Positions 1 through 6,257 of a stretch of 8,922 bases of DNA are shown piece by piece. The notes beneath the pieces are model-generated. The model saw only the letters and a program-made list of their open reading frames with translations. It made no database searches and was not told the origin of the DNA. How positions within the stretch are numbered: the stretch's first letter is position 1; each line of letters opens with the position of its first letter. The position numbers and the translations under genes are program-made. Source of the stretch: CAZVEV01 sp964625865 (lineage in GTDB: Bacteria; Planctomycetota; Phycisphaerae; SM23-33); assembly GCA_964625865.1 (NCBI GenBank), contig CAZVEV010000264.1, forward strand, positions 1 to 8,922, given 5' to 3'.

Positions 1-37
1 ACCGACTGTCGTCGTTGTGACGCGCATCATCCGCCGT

Positions 38-76
38 TCGAACGACGAACGTCGATCTAACGATCGACCGTTAAAC
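38..76. repeat. 39-nt hairpin element, copy 1
   Basis: This 39-nt stretch matches 6219-6257 at 35 of 39 positions in the same orientation. It can fold into a bulged hairpin: arm 48-57 pairs with 62-72, the loop is TAAC at 58-61, and C69 is unpaired. The core arms are GTCGATC and GATCGAC, and the outer arms are AAC and GTT. In copy 2 the outer arms are AGC and GCT, so the pair A49-T71 becomes G-C. The element lies just past the end of terL, with no T-tract after it, so it is not a typical intrinsic terminator. Its function is unknown. Confidence 0.65.
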
Positions 77-98
77 ATGGAGGTAACGACAAGTTCAG

Positions 99-1574
99 TT
101 ACGACGCGCCGAATCGCGCCACGCCCACGCCGCGGTCGCGGTCGCGATTGACGATGTAGTAGCGCAGGGCGTCGGGGATGTGCTCGAACTCCTGCGGGTC
201 GACGGGCTGGTCCGTGTACACGCCGTTGACCTTGCGGTTCTTGTACGACCCCATCGCCTTGACGAAGATCCGATTGGCGTCGGAGGGCAGGTAGAAGAAT
301 CGCGGCGTCCCGTCGGCGGGCGAGAGCAGGGCGCGGACCAGGCTGATCCCGTTTCGCACCTCGCGGTCGCGCGGGGCCGTCGCGTACGTGCAGTGGATGC
401 CATAGCTGCGAAAGATCTCCACGTTGCTTCGCCCGGTCTGGTCGTTTCTGTTCCGCCCGGCCGGGTCGCAGAATGTCTCGCGGACGTTCCGCAGGCGATG
501 GCGCCGGATGTACTCGGCGTGCTGGTGGACCGTGCCGGCCTCCGCGCGGTACGTGTCGAGCAGCCAGGTCCGCCCGCGCCCGTCCACCCCGAGCCAGAGG
601 CACACAAAGACGTTTGCGCCCCAGTCGACGGCACGGTAGATCGTCAGGTCCGTCGGCGGGGTGGGGCGGCGGTGGGCGTGCGGGTCGAACTCCGGGTAGA
701 CCAGCCCGTCGGCGACGGGGCGTTTGCACTCGTACTCGGCCTGCCAGGCGCGGAGGCTGATCTTCGAGAAGGCCTTTATCACGTCGTCGATCGCGCAGAG
801 CCCGCACGCCTCGGCGGCGATGCCCAGCGAGCGGTCCGCCTCGTCGTGATGCTCGCGTGCCTTGGCCACGCACGGGCGGGCCAGCGGGCAGTGGTCGCAC
901 CCGGCCCCGTCGCGGTGGCGGTCCGGGGAGCATTGTTGGATGGCTTCCCAGATGTTCCACTTGTGCAGGCTGACGCGATTGGCGGGGCAGCCCTCGACCA
1001 GACGCGCCATCGGCCCGTCCGTGCGGTGCCACGTCGACGTGTACACCGTCCTGCCCGGAATCTGGCCGCTCGAGGCGATCATGCCGACCGCCGCGGCGTC
1101 GATCTCGGGGTCGATCTCGTCCAGTTCGTCCTCGAACAGGAGATGGATCTTGGGCCCGCGCACGTCGCGCTGGGAGGCTGACAGGATCTCCATCCGCCCG
1201 CCGGCGACGTTGGCGGAACTGCTGCGAACGGGCCCCGAAAGACGCCGCGCCAGGTCCGGTGCGGCGCACCAGCGGCGCCAATACTCGTAGAGGTTTCGCG
1301 ACTGGCTTTCCGAGCCGCCCAGCACGCGGGCCTGCAGCCCGTCGGTGCGAATGAACTCCAGCGCCGCCAGCAGGGAGGCCCCCAGCGTCTTTCCGCCGGA
1401 CCTGCACGCCCAGGCCGCCACGTCGCGACCGGGGTTCCAGAACGCCTCGGTCACAAACGCCAGCGGCGTGCTGTGTCCCTCGCTGAACGCCTTGTAGGGC
1501 AGGCAGATGCCGAACTCCACGGCGAGATACGCCTGGACGTTGAAGGAGGGCGGGTTGATGCCGCAGGCGGTCAT
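99..1574 (-). CDS. terL: Phage terminase large subunit (TerL)
   Basis: This is the motor and nuclease that packages phage DNA into procapsids: the N-terminal ATPase drives translocation and the C-terminal RNase H-like nuclease cuts the DNA. The 491-aa protein shows a Walker A (ACRSGGKT, residues 56-63), a Walker B ending in D149-E150 (LLFEDE), a likely coupling TST at about 180, and the three nuclease aspartates in AVDWG (D317), CDPAG (D370) and IPDALRYY (D468). Length is normal for TerL and all catalytic positions are present, so it looks intact. Between the two domains lies a Cys-rich segment (C215, C226, C229, C235, C257, C260) that could bind a metal. The ATG overlaps the stop of the upstream TerS-like gene as ATGA, indicating translational coupling. 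The next phage genes, such as portal, would lie beyond base 1. The TerL call is firm; the exact family is not. Confidence 0.93.
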   Translation of the reverse strand: MTACGINPPSFNVQAYLAVEFGICLPYKAFSEGHSTPLAFVTEAFWNPGRDVAAWACRSGGKTLGASLLAALEFIRTDGLQARVLGGSESQSRNLYEYWRRWCAAPDLARRLSGPVRSSSANVAGGRMEILSASQRDVRGPKIHLLFEDELDEIDPEIDAAAVGMIASSGQIPGRTVYTSTWHRTDGPMARLVEGCPANRVSLHKWNIWEAIQQCSPDRHRDGAGCDHCPLARPCVAKAREHHDEADRSLGIAAEACGLCAIDDVIKAFSKISLRAWQAEYECKRPVADGLVYPEFDPHAHRRPTPPTDLTIYRAVDWGANVFVCLWLGVDGRGRTWLLDTYRAEAGTVHQHAEYIRRHRLRNVRETFCDPAGRNRNDQTGRSNVEIFRSYGIHCTYATAPRDREVRNGISLVRALLSPADGTPRFFYLPSDANRIFVKAMGSYKNRKVNGVYTDQPVDPQEFEHIPDALRYYIVNRDRDRGVGVARFGAS

Positions 1575-2302
1575 GCGTCAGCCCCTTCCGGGCGGTCCTG
1601 TGCGGTCTCCGGCCCCGGGGCGGGTCCGCCCAGGTCGTGGGCGATCCGTGCCTGGGTCTCGGGCGTGAGTTTCGCGAACTGCTTGAACGGCGGGTCCGGG
1701 GGCGTCTCGGGCGCCTCGTCGCAGGACATGTCGAGGTACTTGTTCAGCAGGAACTCCCTGCCCTTTCGGGCCGACTCGGTGTCGCCCGTGCTGTTTTCCA
1801 TGTGGGCGTCGAGGACCTTCCACAGGCGGTAGGCCCCGCGCCCGCGCGTCTTGCGGACGTGGACCTTGTAGACCCGTGCGATGCGGCGCTGCAGGTGGGG
1901 GCGGCTGGTGCCCCGGGCGATCCTGCCCACCGTCGTGGGGTCCAGTCCGACGTCCTGGGCGATCTCCTTGTAGGTCAGCCAGCCCTCGCCCAGCAGCTTG
2001 ACCAGCCGGTCCTCGTCGTAGTCCTTGTGCTTCGGCGCGACGGGCCTGGCCTTGTCGGGCCTGGCCGCCTTCGCCGCCGCCAGGGCCTTGTCCAGCGCCG
2101 CGACCCTCCGCCTCGCGGCGCGGAGGTTCTTCCTGGCCAGCCGGGCGATCCGCGGCAGGAGTTCCGGCCGAGAGCGGCCGTTGGAGACCCGGCTGACGAA
2201 CGATGCCGACACGGTCAGCCTCCGTGCGATCTCCCTGTTCGACATCGTGCCGTCGCAGATCAACTCGATCAGTTCGCTGTCGTCGTACGTCGTGTTCTTC
2301 AT
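1571..2302 (-). CDS. TerS-like DNA-binding protein with two HTH units
   Basis: This is probably the terminase small subunit, which recognises the packaging site and brings TerL to it. The 243-aa protein has two similar helix-turn-helix units, at about residues 19-44 (SNREIARRLTVSASFVSRV) and 108-133 (TYKEIAQDVGLDPTTVGRI). Each is followed by a SRPxLxxRIAR stretch, so the unit looks duplicated. Between them is a basic, Ala/Arg/Lys-rich helix (about 52-80) that may form a coiled coil. The C-terminal third is acidic and Pro-rich, and may contact TerL or the portal. The ATG at 2302 has AAGGA 7 nt upstream on its strand. Position directly before terL with a 4-nt overlap is the main reason for the TerS call. 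Sequence alone would also allow a general HTH regulator. Upstream lie the direct repeats at 2369-2543, a possible target. Confidence 0.75.
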   Translation of the reverse strand: MKNTTYDDSELIELICDGTMSNREIARRLTVSASFVSRVSNGRSRPELLPRIARLARKNLRAARRRVAALDKALAAAKAARPDKARPVAPKHKDYDEDRLVKLLGEGWLTYKEIAQDVGLDPTTVGRIARGTSRPHLQRRIARVYKVHVRKTRGRGAYRLWKVLDAHMENSTGDTESARKGREFLLNKYLDMSCDEAPETPPDPPFKQFAKLTPETQARIAHDLGGPAPGPETAQDRPEGADA

Positions 2303-2368
2303 GGTCTGGTCCTTGAGTACGGGGTCACTTCGCTCCCGCCGCCACCGGCTGCTCGCGACGCCTCTTGT

Positions 2369-2442
2369 CCTTCACAAGCCTAGTGGTGCGCGAGCGGTCT
2401 CTTTTGGGACGGAAAAACCGAAAAGGTGAAAGTTTTTTTCGG
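2369..2442. repeat. 74-nt direct repeat, unit 1
   Basis: This unit matches 2470-2543 at 66 of 74 positions without gaps, with a period of 101 nt. The first 25 nt are identical in both. The second half carries spaced A-tracts (2413-2417, 2421-2424, 2429-2431) and then a run of seven T, a pattern expected to bend DNA. CCGAAAA (2418-2424) and TTTTCGG (2436-2442) form a 7-bp inverted repeat that is not kept in unit 2. The unit begins 67 nt upstream of the terS start on the terS side of the divergent gap. It may be a TerS or regulator binding site, or part of the terS promoter. Confidence 0.85.
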
Positions 2443-2451
2443 GGCGTCGCT

Positions 2452-2465
2452 GAGAGGCGCCTCTC
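2452..2465. repeat. Perfect 14-bp palindrome between the direct repeats
   Basis: GAGAGGC is followed directly by its own reverse complement, GCCTCTC, with no spacer. The palindrome lies in the 27-nt space between the two 74-nt repeats, 9 nt after unit 1 and 4 nt before unit 2. It is a plausible site for a dimeric protein or for staggered cutting by a dimeric terminase. It is not followed by a T-tract, so it is not a terminator. Confidence 0.8.
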
Positions 2466-2469
2466 TCGC

Positions 2470-2543
2470 CCTTCACAAGCCTAGTGGTGCGCGAACGGTC
2501 CGTTTTGGGACGGAAAAATCAAAAAGGTGAAGTTTCTTTTCGG
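2470..2543. repeat. 74-nt direct repeat, unit 2
   Basis: This is the second copy of the repeat at 2369-2442, with 8 substitutions and no indels. Differences cluster in the last 45 nt, while the GC-rich first 25 nt are unchanged. It keeps the A-tract pattern (AAAAA at 2514-2518 and AAAAA at 2521-2525) and a GTCC/GGAC mini-stem around TTTT. It sits on the side facing the LemA gene, 109 nt before that gene's start. Confidence 0.85.
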
Positions 2544-2589
2544 TGGGAACGGAGCGCGCCATGTTCGGATGAGACGACCGTCCTACGAT

Positions 2590-2618
2590 TTGCGGACGCC
2601 CCGCTGATGTCATAGACT
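2590..2618 (+). promoter_or_regulatory. Weak candidate promoter for the LemA gene
   Basis: TTGCGG (2590-2595) and TAGACT (2613-2618) are separated by 17 nt and lie shortly before the start at 2653. The match to a sigma-70 consensus is modest (3 of 6 and 4 of 6). The spacing and position are the main support. A real start site could lie elsewhere in this gap. Confidence 0.25.
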
Positions 2619-2652
2619 CTCGGCGTCCGAGATGACTTCAGGAGATCCTGCG

Positions 2653-3987
2653 ATGGCGATTGAGATGATACTGGCGGCCGTCCCGCCGGTGGTGTTCGGG
2701 TGGGGCGGGGTGGCGCTGGCGGTGGGGCTGGTGCTGCTGGGCCTGCGGGCGGGCAAGCGAAAGCGCCTGGTCGACAACATTCCCACGTCCAAGACCACGG
2801 GCGTGTTCATCGGCTTCGTGGAGGTCAAGGGCACGGCTGAATCGGAGAGTCCGTTTACGAGTTACCTGGCCGCCTCCGCGTGCGTGTGGTACGCCTGGGA
2901 CGTCGAGGAGCGCTGGGAGCGCACGGTCACCGAGACGTACACCGAGGACGGCAAGACCAAGACGCGGACGAAGACCGAGAGCGGCTGGAGGACCGTCGCC
3001 CAGGGCGGCGAGGGGCAGTTGTTCTATCTCCGCGACGACTGCGGCGTGATCAGGATCAACCCCGAGAAGGCGGAGATCCAGGGCGAGAAAGTCTTCAGCC
3101 GCACCGTGGGCCGAAGCGACCCGCTGTACTACGACAAGGGCCCGGCCGGCGAGATTGCCAACTCCGACCACCGCAGGCGGTTCACCGAGCGAGCGATACC
3201 GCTGCACGCGCCGGTCTACGTGATCGGACAGGCCCGCGAGCGGGACGACGTGATCGCCGCGGAGATCGCCTACGACAAGATCGCGCCGATGTTCCTGATT
3301 TCCACCCGCAGCGAAGAGCAGATCAGCCGCGGGTTGGGGTGGCAGTTCTGGCTGCTGGGCGGCCTGGCGGTGGTCCTGGGCGTGGCCGGGTGGATCATCA
3401 CGCACAAGCAGACCGGTATCGACCCGGGCGGGCGGATCGGTACGTACGTGGGGGTCGCCGCGGGCGTGATTGGCGGGTGGCTGGTGGGGTGGTTCTTCAT
3501 GGCCTACAACAGCATGATCGGGTTGCGTCAGCGGGTGGCACAGGGCTGGAGCAACGTCGACGTTCAACTCAAGCGTCGCCACGACCTGATCCCCGGCCTC
3601 GTCGAGTGCCTCAACGGGCTCAAGAAGCACGAGCAGTCGGTGCAGGCCGGCATCGCGCTGCTCCGCAGCCAGGCCCTCGCCACCGCCCCGGGCGACGACG
3701 GCGCCGATCCGCAGGGCTGCGCCCCGACGCTGGTGGCCCTCCAGGAGAGCTATCCCGAACTGAAGAGCAGCGCCAACTTCCTGTCCCTCCAGACCGAACT
3801 GGCCGACTGCGAGAACCGCATCGCGCTGGCCAGGGGGTACTACAACGAGATCGTCTCCCACTACAACGTCAGGCTGCAGATCGTCCCGGACCGTTTCATC
3901 TGTGCGATCGCGAGGCTCAAGCCCCGCCAGTTCATCACGGCCGAAGACTTCGAACGCCGCGCCGTCAAAGTGAACCTGGTCGACTGA
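2653..3987 (+). CDS. Membrane protein joining a GIDE-like region to a LemA domain
   Basis: A 444-aa membrane protein. A first transmembrane helix spans about residues 9-33. A GIDE-like region follows at about 40-215, with the signatures PTSKTTGVFIGFVEVKG, CVWYAWDVEE and the later VYVIGQA. Two more helices lie at about 231-249 and 262-284. The LemA domain covers about 285-443, with LRQRVAQGWSNVDVQLKRRH and later SLQTELADCENRIALARGYY, the hallmark helices of the family. GIDE regions in eukaryotes occur in the E3 ligase MUL1, but there is no RING here, so no ligase role is implied. LemA proteins are widespread and of uncertain biochemical role. The start at 2653 is chosen because AGGAGA (2640-2645) lies 7 nt upstream; an ATG at 2632 has no such site. 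It is transcribed away from the terminase genes, apparently alone. Substrate and role are unknown. Confidence 0.88.
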   Translation: MAIEMILAAVPPVVFGWGGVALAVGLVLLGLRAGKRKRLVDNIPTSKTTGVFIGFVEVKGTAESESPFTSYLAASACVWYAWDVEERWERTVTETYTEDGKTKTRTKTESGWRTVAQGGEGQLFYLRDDCGVIRINPEKAEIQGEKVFSRTVGRSDPLYYDKGPAGEIANSDHRRRFTERAIPLHAPVYVIGQARERDDVIAAEIAYDKIAPMFLISTRSEEQISRGLGWQFWLLGGLAVVLGVAGWIITHKQTGIDPGGRIGTYVGVAAGVIGGWLVGWFFMAYNSMIGLRQRVAQGWSNVDVQLKRRHDLIPGLVECLNGLKKHEQSVQAGIALLRSQALATAPGDDGADPQGCAPTLVALQESYPELKSSANFLSLQTELADCENRIALARGYYNEIVSHYNVRLQIVPDRFICAIARLKPRQFITAEDFERRAVKVNLVD

Positions 3988-3994
3988 TGTGATC

Positions 3995-4046
3995 GTAGGG
4001 CGTGTGCACTTTTCTTTCCCGCTTGATTGTGTGTTGCACGCCCTAC
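3995..4046. repeat. Inverted repeat between convergent genes (REP-like or terminator)
   Basis: GTAGGGCGTG (3995-4004), continuing TGCA after a 2-nt bulge, pairs with TGCACGCCCTAC (4035-4046) around a 26-nt T/C-rich centre. It starts 8 nt after the LemA stop and ends 9 nt before the antitoxin stop. It could end transcription from both sides, though neither arm is followed by a clear T-tract. The GTAG ends also recall REP elements moved by RAYT-type transposases. Confidence 0.6.
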
Positions 4047-4054
4047 ATCTGCCC

Positions 4055-4369
4055 TCAGGACGCTTCTTTGAATTGCCGAATGCGGATATCACCCTTGGGC
4101 AGATGGGCGATGAGTTCCAACTGCCCGCCCAGAGCCTCGATCAATCGGCGCAGCGTGCTGACCTGTATGTCGTCCTGATTCTCGATTTTCGACAGGCTCG
4201 GCTGGGTCACGCCAAGCTCACCGGCCAGTTCTTCTTGCGTCAGGCCCATGAGCTTGCGGATTTCCCCGAGCAACATCTCGGCCATCATGTCCTTGGCTTC
4301 GGCATCAGCTTGGGCCAGTTGCTCCGGCGTCATCTTGTCTCGTAGTTTCTCGAAAGGACGGTGTGCCAT
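4055..4369 (-). CDS. higA: HigA-type XRE antitoxin
   Basis: A 104-aa antitoxin expected to bind and neutralise the product of the preceding gene and to repress the shared promoter. A Cro/C1-type helix-turn-helix spans about residues 33-88: LGEIRKLMGLTQEELAGELGVTQPSLSKIE, then VSTLRRLIEALGGQLEL. The N-terminal 30 residues (EKLRDKMTPEQLAQADAEAK) are a helical extension typical of antitoxins paired with Gp49/HigB-like toxins. The end, LPKGDIRIRQF, is also characteristic of that group. Its ATG overlaps the toxin's TGA by one base (TGATG), so translation is probably coupled. Toxin-first order is the usual HigBA arrangement. The pair looks intact and is less GC-rich than its neighbours, which suggests transfer. 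Confidence 0.9.
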   Translation of the reverse strand: MAHRPFEKLRDKMTPEQLAQADAEAKDMMAEMLLGEIRKLMGLTQEELAGELGVTQPSLSKIENQDDIQVSTLRRLIEALGGQLELIAHLPKGDIRIRQFKEAS

Positions 4370-4725
4370 CAGATCAATCCCTCCTCTCGGAGTTCGGTCA
4401 GGTACTGGTCGTATAGTCTGTCCGCCAGCGGAATCATGCGTTCATAGAACCGGTCGTCGCCTGTCTTGTCGCCGCCGATCAAGAGGATCGCCGTGCGACG
4501 CGGATCAAACGCGAAGAACGTCCTTAGCGGATGTCCTCCGCATTGTGTTCGTAGTTCCTTCATATTCGAGTGGCGCGAACCACTGACGGTATCGGCATAT
4601 GGACGGGACAAGCTCGGTCCAAACTGCTCCAACAGCCGAACGCCGGCTTCCAGAGATACTTGCTCGGCCGAACTGAGTTCCTGCCACCATCGGCCAAACT
4701 CGTCGGTGTATTCCACGCTCCACAT
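4369..4725 (-). CDS. higB: HigB/Gp49-like toxin (RelE superfamily)
   Basis: A 118-aa toxin of the phage Gp49-like/HigB group, whose known members cut mRNA on the ribosome. Typical motifs are all present: SVEYTDEFGRWW at the start, GSRHSNMKELR in the middle (about residues 57-67), LRTFFAFDPRRTAILLIGGDK (about 74-94) and FYERMIPLADRLYDQYL near the end. Conserved Arg and Lys residues in these segments are the likely catalytic and RNA-binding positions. The start at 4725 is preferred over an ATG at 4749 because the -10 box lies between them, so translation from 4749 would require a transcript starting upstream of its own promoter. No Shine-Dalgarno sequence precedes the chosen start, which fits a leaderless message. 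It is the first gene of a two-gene operon with the antitoxin. Confidence 0.88.
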   Translation of the reverse strand: MWSVEYTDEFGRWWQELSSAEQVSLEAGVRLLEQFGPSLSRPYADTVSGSRHSNMKELRTQCGGHPLRTFFAFDPRRTAILLIGGDKTGDDRFYERMIPLADRLYDQYLTELREEGLI

Positions 4726-4731
4726 GACTAG

Positions 4732-4759
4732 ATTATAGCCCCCGGGCAATATGCATCAA
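4732..4759 (-). promoter_or_regulatory. Strong promoter of the toxin-antitoxin operon, predicted leaderless
   Basis: Read on the minus strand, TTGATG (4759-4754) and a perfect TATAAT (4737-4732) are 16 nt apart. Only 6 nt (CTAGTC) separate the -10 from the toxin ATG, so transcription should begin at or next to the A of the start codon. That leaves no room for a ribosome-binding site. Confidence 0.7.
4734..4751. promoter_or_regulatory. Candidate autoregulatory operator over the -10 box
   Basis: TATAGCCC and GGGCAATA face each other around CC, giving an inverted repeat with one mismatched pair. It overlaps most of the -10 and part of the spacer, where binding of the HTH antitoxin or toxin-antitoxin complex would block RNA polymerase. 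The position matches known autoregulation of such operons. The site itself is an inference. Confidence 0.5.
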
Positions 4760-4814
4760 GAGTTATATTTCGGACCGTCTGTTTGCCACACCCATTCCAC
4801 CCCGCGCCGTTGAC

Positions 4815-5903
4815 CTACGGCTTGATCGTCAGGTCGTCCAGCCAGGCGATGCCGTCTTCGCGACGGTAGGTCACGTTGACCGACTGCCACTGGCGCATGT
4901 CTTTCAGCAGGGCGGTCATGCGGGCGGCGTTGTCGGTCGTCACGTTGTCGCCCTTGGGCAGGGGCACGACCAGGGCGAGGGTCTTGGTGCCCACGCGGAA
5001 CATGGCCATGTTGTGACGCTTGCCGTTGACCGTTCGACCCGAGAGGCGCTCGAACTTGCCCGTCTCGGCCAGCCGACTGACCCGCAGATCGGTCAGGACG
5101 AACTGATAGTCCTTCGGGCGATAGGTCAGGGAGATCAGGTCGCCGTTTCGCAGCGTGGCCAGGCCCTTGAGGATGTTGGCTGCCGGGGCGGTCATCGTCC
5201 CTTCGCCCAACGGCTTGCCGTCGGCCCCGCTCAGCGTGGCCGTGTCGACCTGCTCGTTGGGTACGAGGAAGGTCCAACTGAGCTTGCCCCGTTTGGCCGA
5301 CACGCCCAGGAACTTGTCCTTGCCGCGTCTAACTTCCGTCACGCGAACGAAGGTAAACGGCTGGCGGTCGCTGTCGGACGCCGCCTCTTCCAGCTTCAGC
5401 CTTCGGACGGTGGTCCTGCCCTTGAAGTACGTGTAGTCTACCTCGACGACATCCCCGATCTTCAGTTTTTCAGCCAATTCCGCGATGTGCCGGTCGGGGC
5501 TGATTCGGCCCTTCGCCGTGTTCGGGCAGATAATCGTTGCGGTTTCCGTGCCCTTGTCGTCGCTGATCATCAGCAGCATCGCGGGGGTCCGCCCGTCCCT
5601 GCCCTCGGTCCACTTGACGAACCGAGCGGTGGCCTCACCGTTCTGTGGCCTCTCTTCCCGCTCGCGTTCTCGATCGCGTTCGCGGTCCTCCTCGCGACGC
5701 CTGGCCCATTCCTGCCATTCCTGGGCACGGCGTTGGAACTCTGCCATCCGATGGCGCCATGACTCGCGGCCTCGGTGCGAGGGTCCGCGGCCGCGCTGGG
5801 CCTCGGCACGCTGGACGTCAACCAGCCCCGCTCCGGCGCAGAGAACGGTCGCCAGTGCTGCCACAATCAGCCGTCTCGATCTGGATGAACGCGTCGTCTT
5901 CAT
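4815..5903 (-). CDS. Secreted protein with three related beta-rich repeats, function unknown
   Basis: I do not recognise this 362-aa protein. It begins with an Arg-rich n-region and a hydrophobic core (about residues 12-28), with a likely signal peptidase site after AEA35, so it is exported. Residues 36-86 form a low-complexity linker with Arg/Glu/Asp repeats (about 67-85). Three related segments follow, at about 92-173, 183-276 and 282-362. Each starts with an F-V/E-R/K stretch and ends with a matched strand pair: GDVVEVDYTYFKGRTTVRRL, GDLISLTYRPKDYQFVLTDL and QSVNVTYRREDGIAWLDDL. They look like a repeated small beta domain. An in-frame start at 6299 was rejected; the ATG at 5903 has AGGGAGA a few nt upstream and opens the signal peptide. 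It appears to be a single gene. A binding or structural role in the cell envelope is possible but not shown. Confidence 0.82.
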   Translation of the reverse strand: MKTTRSSRSRRLIVAALATVLCAGAGLVDVQRAEAQRGRGPSHRGRESWRHRMAEFQRRAQEWQEWARRREEDRERDREREREERPQNGEATARFVKWTEGRDGRTPAMLLMISDDKGTETATIICPNTAKGRISPDRHIAELAEKLKIGDVVEVDYTYFKGRTTVRRLKLEEAASDSDRQPFTFVRVTEVRRGKDKFLGVSAKRGKLSWTFLVPNEQVDTATLSGADGKPLGEGTMTAPAANILKGLATLRNGDLISLTYRPKDYQFVLTDLRVSRLAETGKFERLSGRTVNGKRHNMAMFRVGTKTLALVVPLPKGDNVTTDNAARMTALLKDMRQWQSVNVTYRREDGIAWLDDLTIKP

Positions 5904-6096
5904 CGTCGTTCTCCCTGCACGTGGGCAACGAAGGGTATCCGCGGTCCGGTGCGCCCCGGTACGGGCGCACACACACATCGCATCACCACTCTTGATTGTA
6001 CGCTCGAATGAGTTCCTGGATACGCCATTTCCGAAAAACCCGCGGTGGGCGCCTTGGTGCTGCGACAGCGCACACACTCCGCGCCGGTCCAACCGC

Positions 6097-6112
6097 TTAC
6101 CGTATATGGTAA
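6097..6112. promoter_or_regulatory. 16-bp near-palindrome, operator-like
   Basis: TTACCGTATATGGTAA is symmetric except for one pair. It stands out as AT-rich inside GC-rich DNA and lies about 195 nt upstream of the secreted-protein start and 420 nt upstream of the lipoprotein start. The form is that of a site for a dimeric repressor or activator. Which gene it controls cannot be told. Confidence 0.45.
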
Positions 6113-6218
6113 ACGCGATCCACGCGGGACTATTGCGTGGTCCTTTCCGATGCGTGATGGATCGATGCGGCGTGTTGCTCGCGCGGTCGGCGGGACGTGG
6201 GGGTGACGGTGTGCGTTG

Positions 6219-6257
6219 TCGAACGACGAGCGTCGATCTGACGATCGACCGCTGAAC
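6219..6257. repeat. 39-nt hairpin element, copy 2
   Basis: This is the second copy of the element at 38-76, in the same orientation, with four transitions. The stem pairs 6229-6238 with 6243-6253, the loop is TGAC (6239-6242), and C6250 is bulged as in copy 1. Two of the four changes hit the two sides of one base pair (G6230-C6252 here, A-T in copy 1), a third is in the loop, and the fourth is just outside the stem. This suggests that the fold matters. Similarity does not extend far on either side. Confidence 0.65.

Noticed and set aside
180..2383. Long plus-strand ORFs (for example 180-1181 and 1637-2383)
   Set aside because: They lie antisense to terL and terS, have the Arg/Val/Gly/Pro composition of GC-rich shadow frames, and show no motifs.
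2369..2543. The 74-nt repeats as tRNA fragments or a minimal CRISPR array
   Set aside because: A GCCTAGTGGT stretch recalls a D-arm, but there is no T-arm or acceptor stem. Two long repeats with a palindromic spacer do not make a CRISPR array.
4726..4749. Upstream ATG of the toxin at 4749
   Set aside because: The -10 box lies inside this extension, and the toxin family normally begins near the MWSVEY motif.
38..6257. The two 39-nt copies as attL and attR of a 6.2-kb integrated element
   Set aside because: No integrase is present, the copies differ at four positions including a paired change, and terL is expected to continue into other phage genes left of copy 1.
38..6257. Template and variable repeat of a diversity-generating retroelement
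   Set aside because: Only four differences, all transitions and partly compensatory. There is no reverse transcriptase, and neither copy sits at the end of a target gene.
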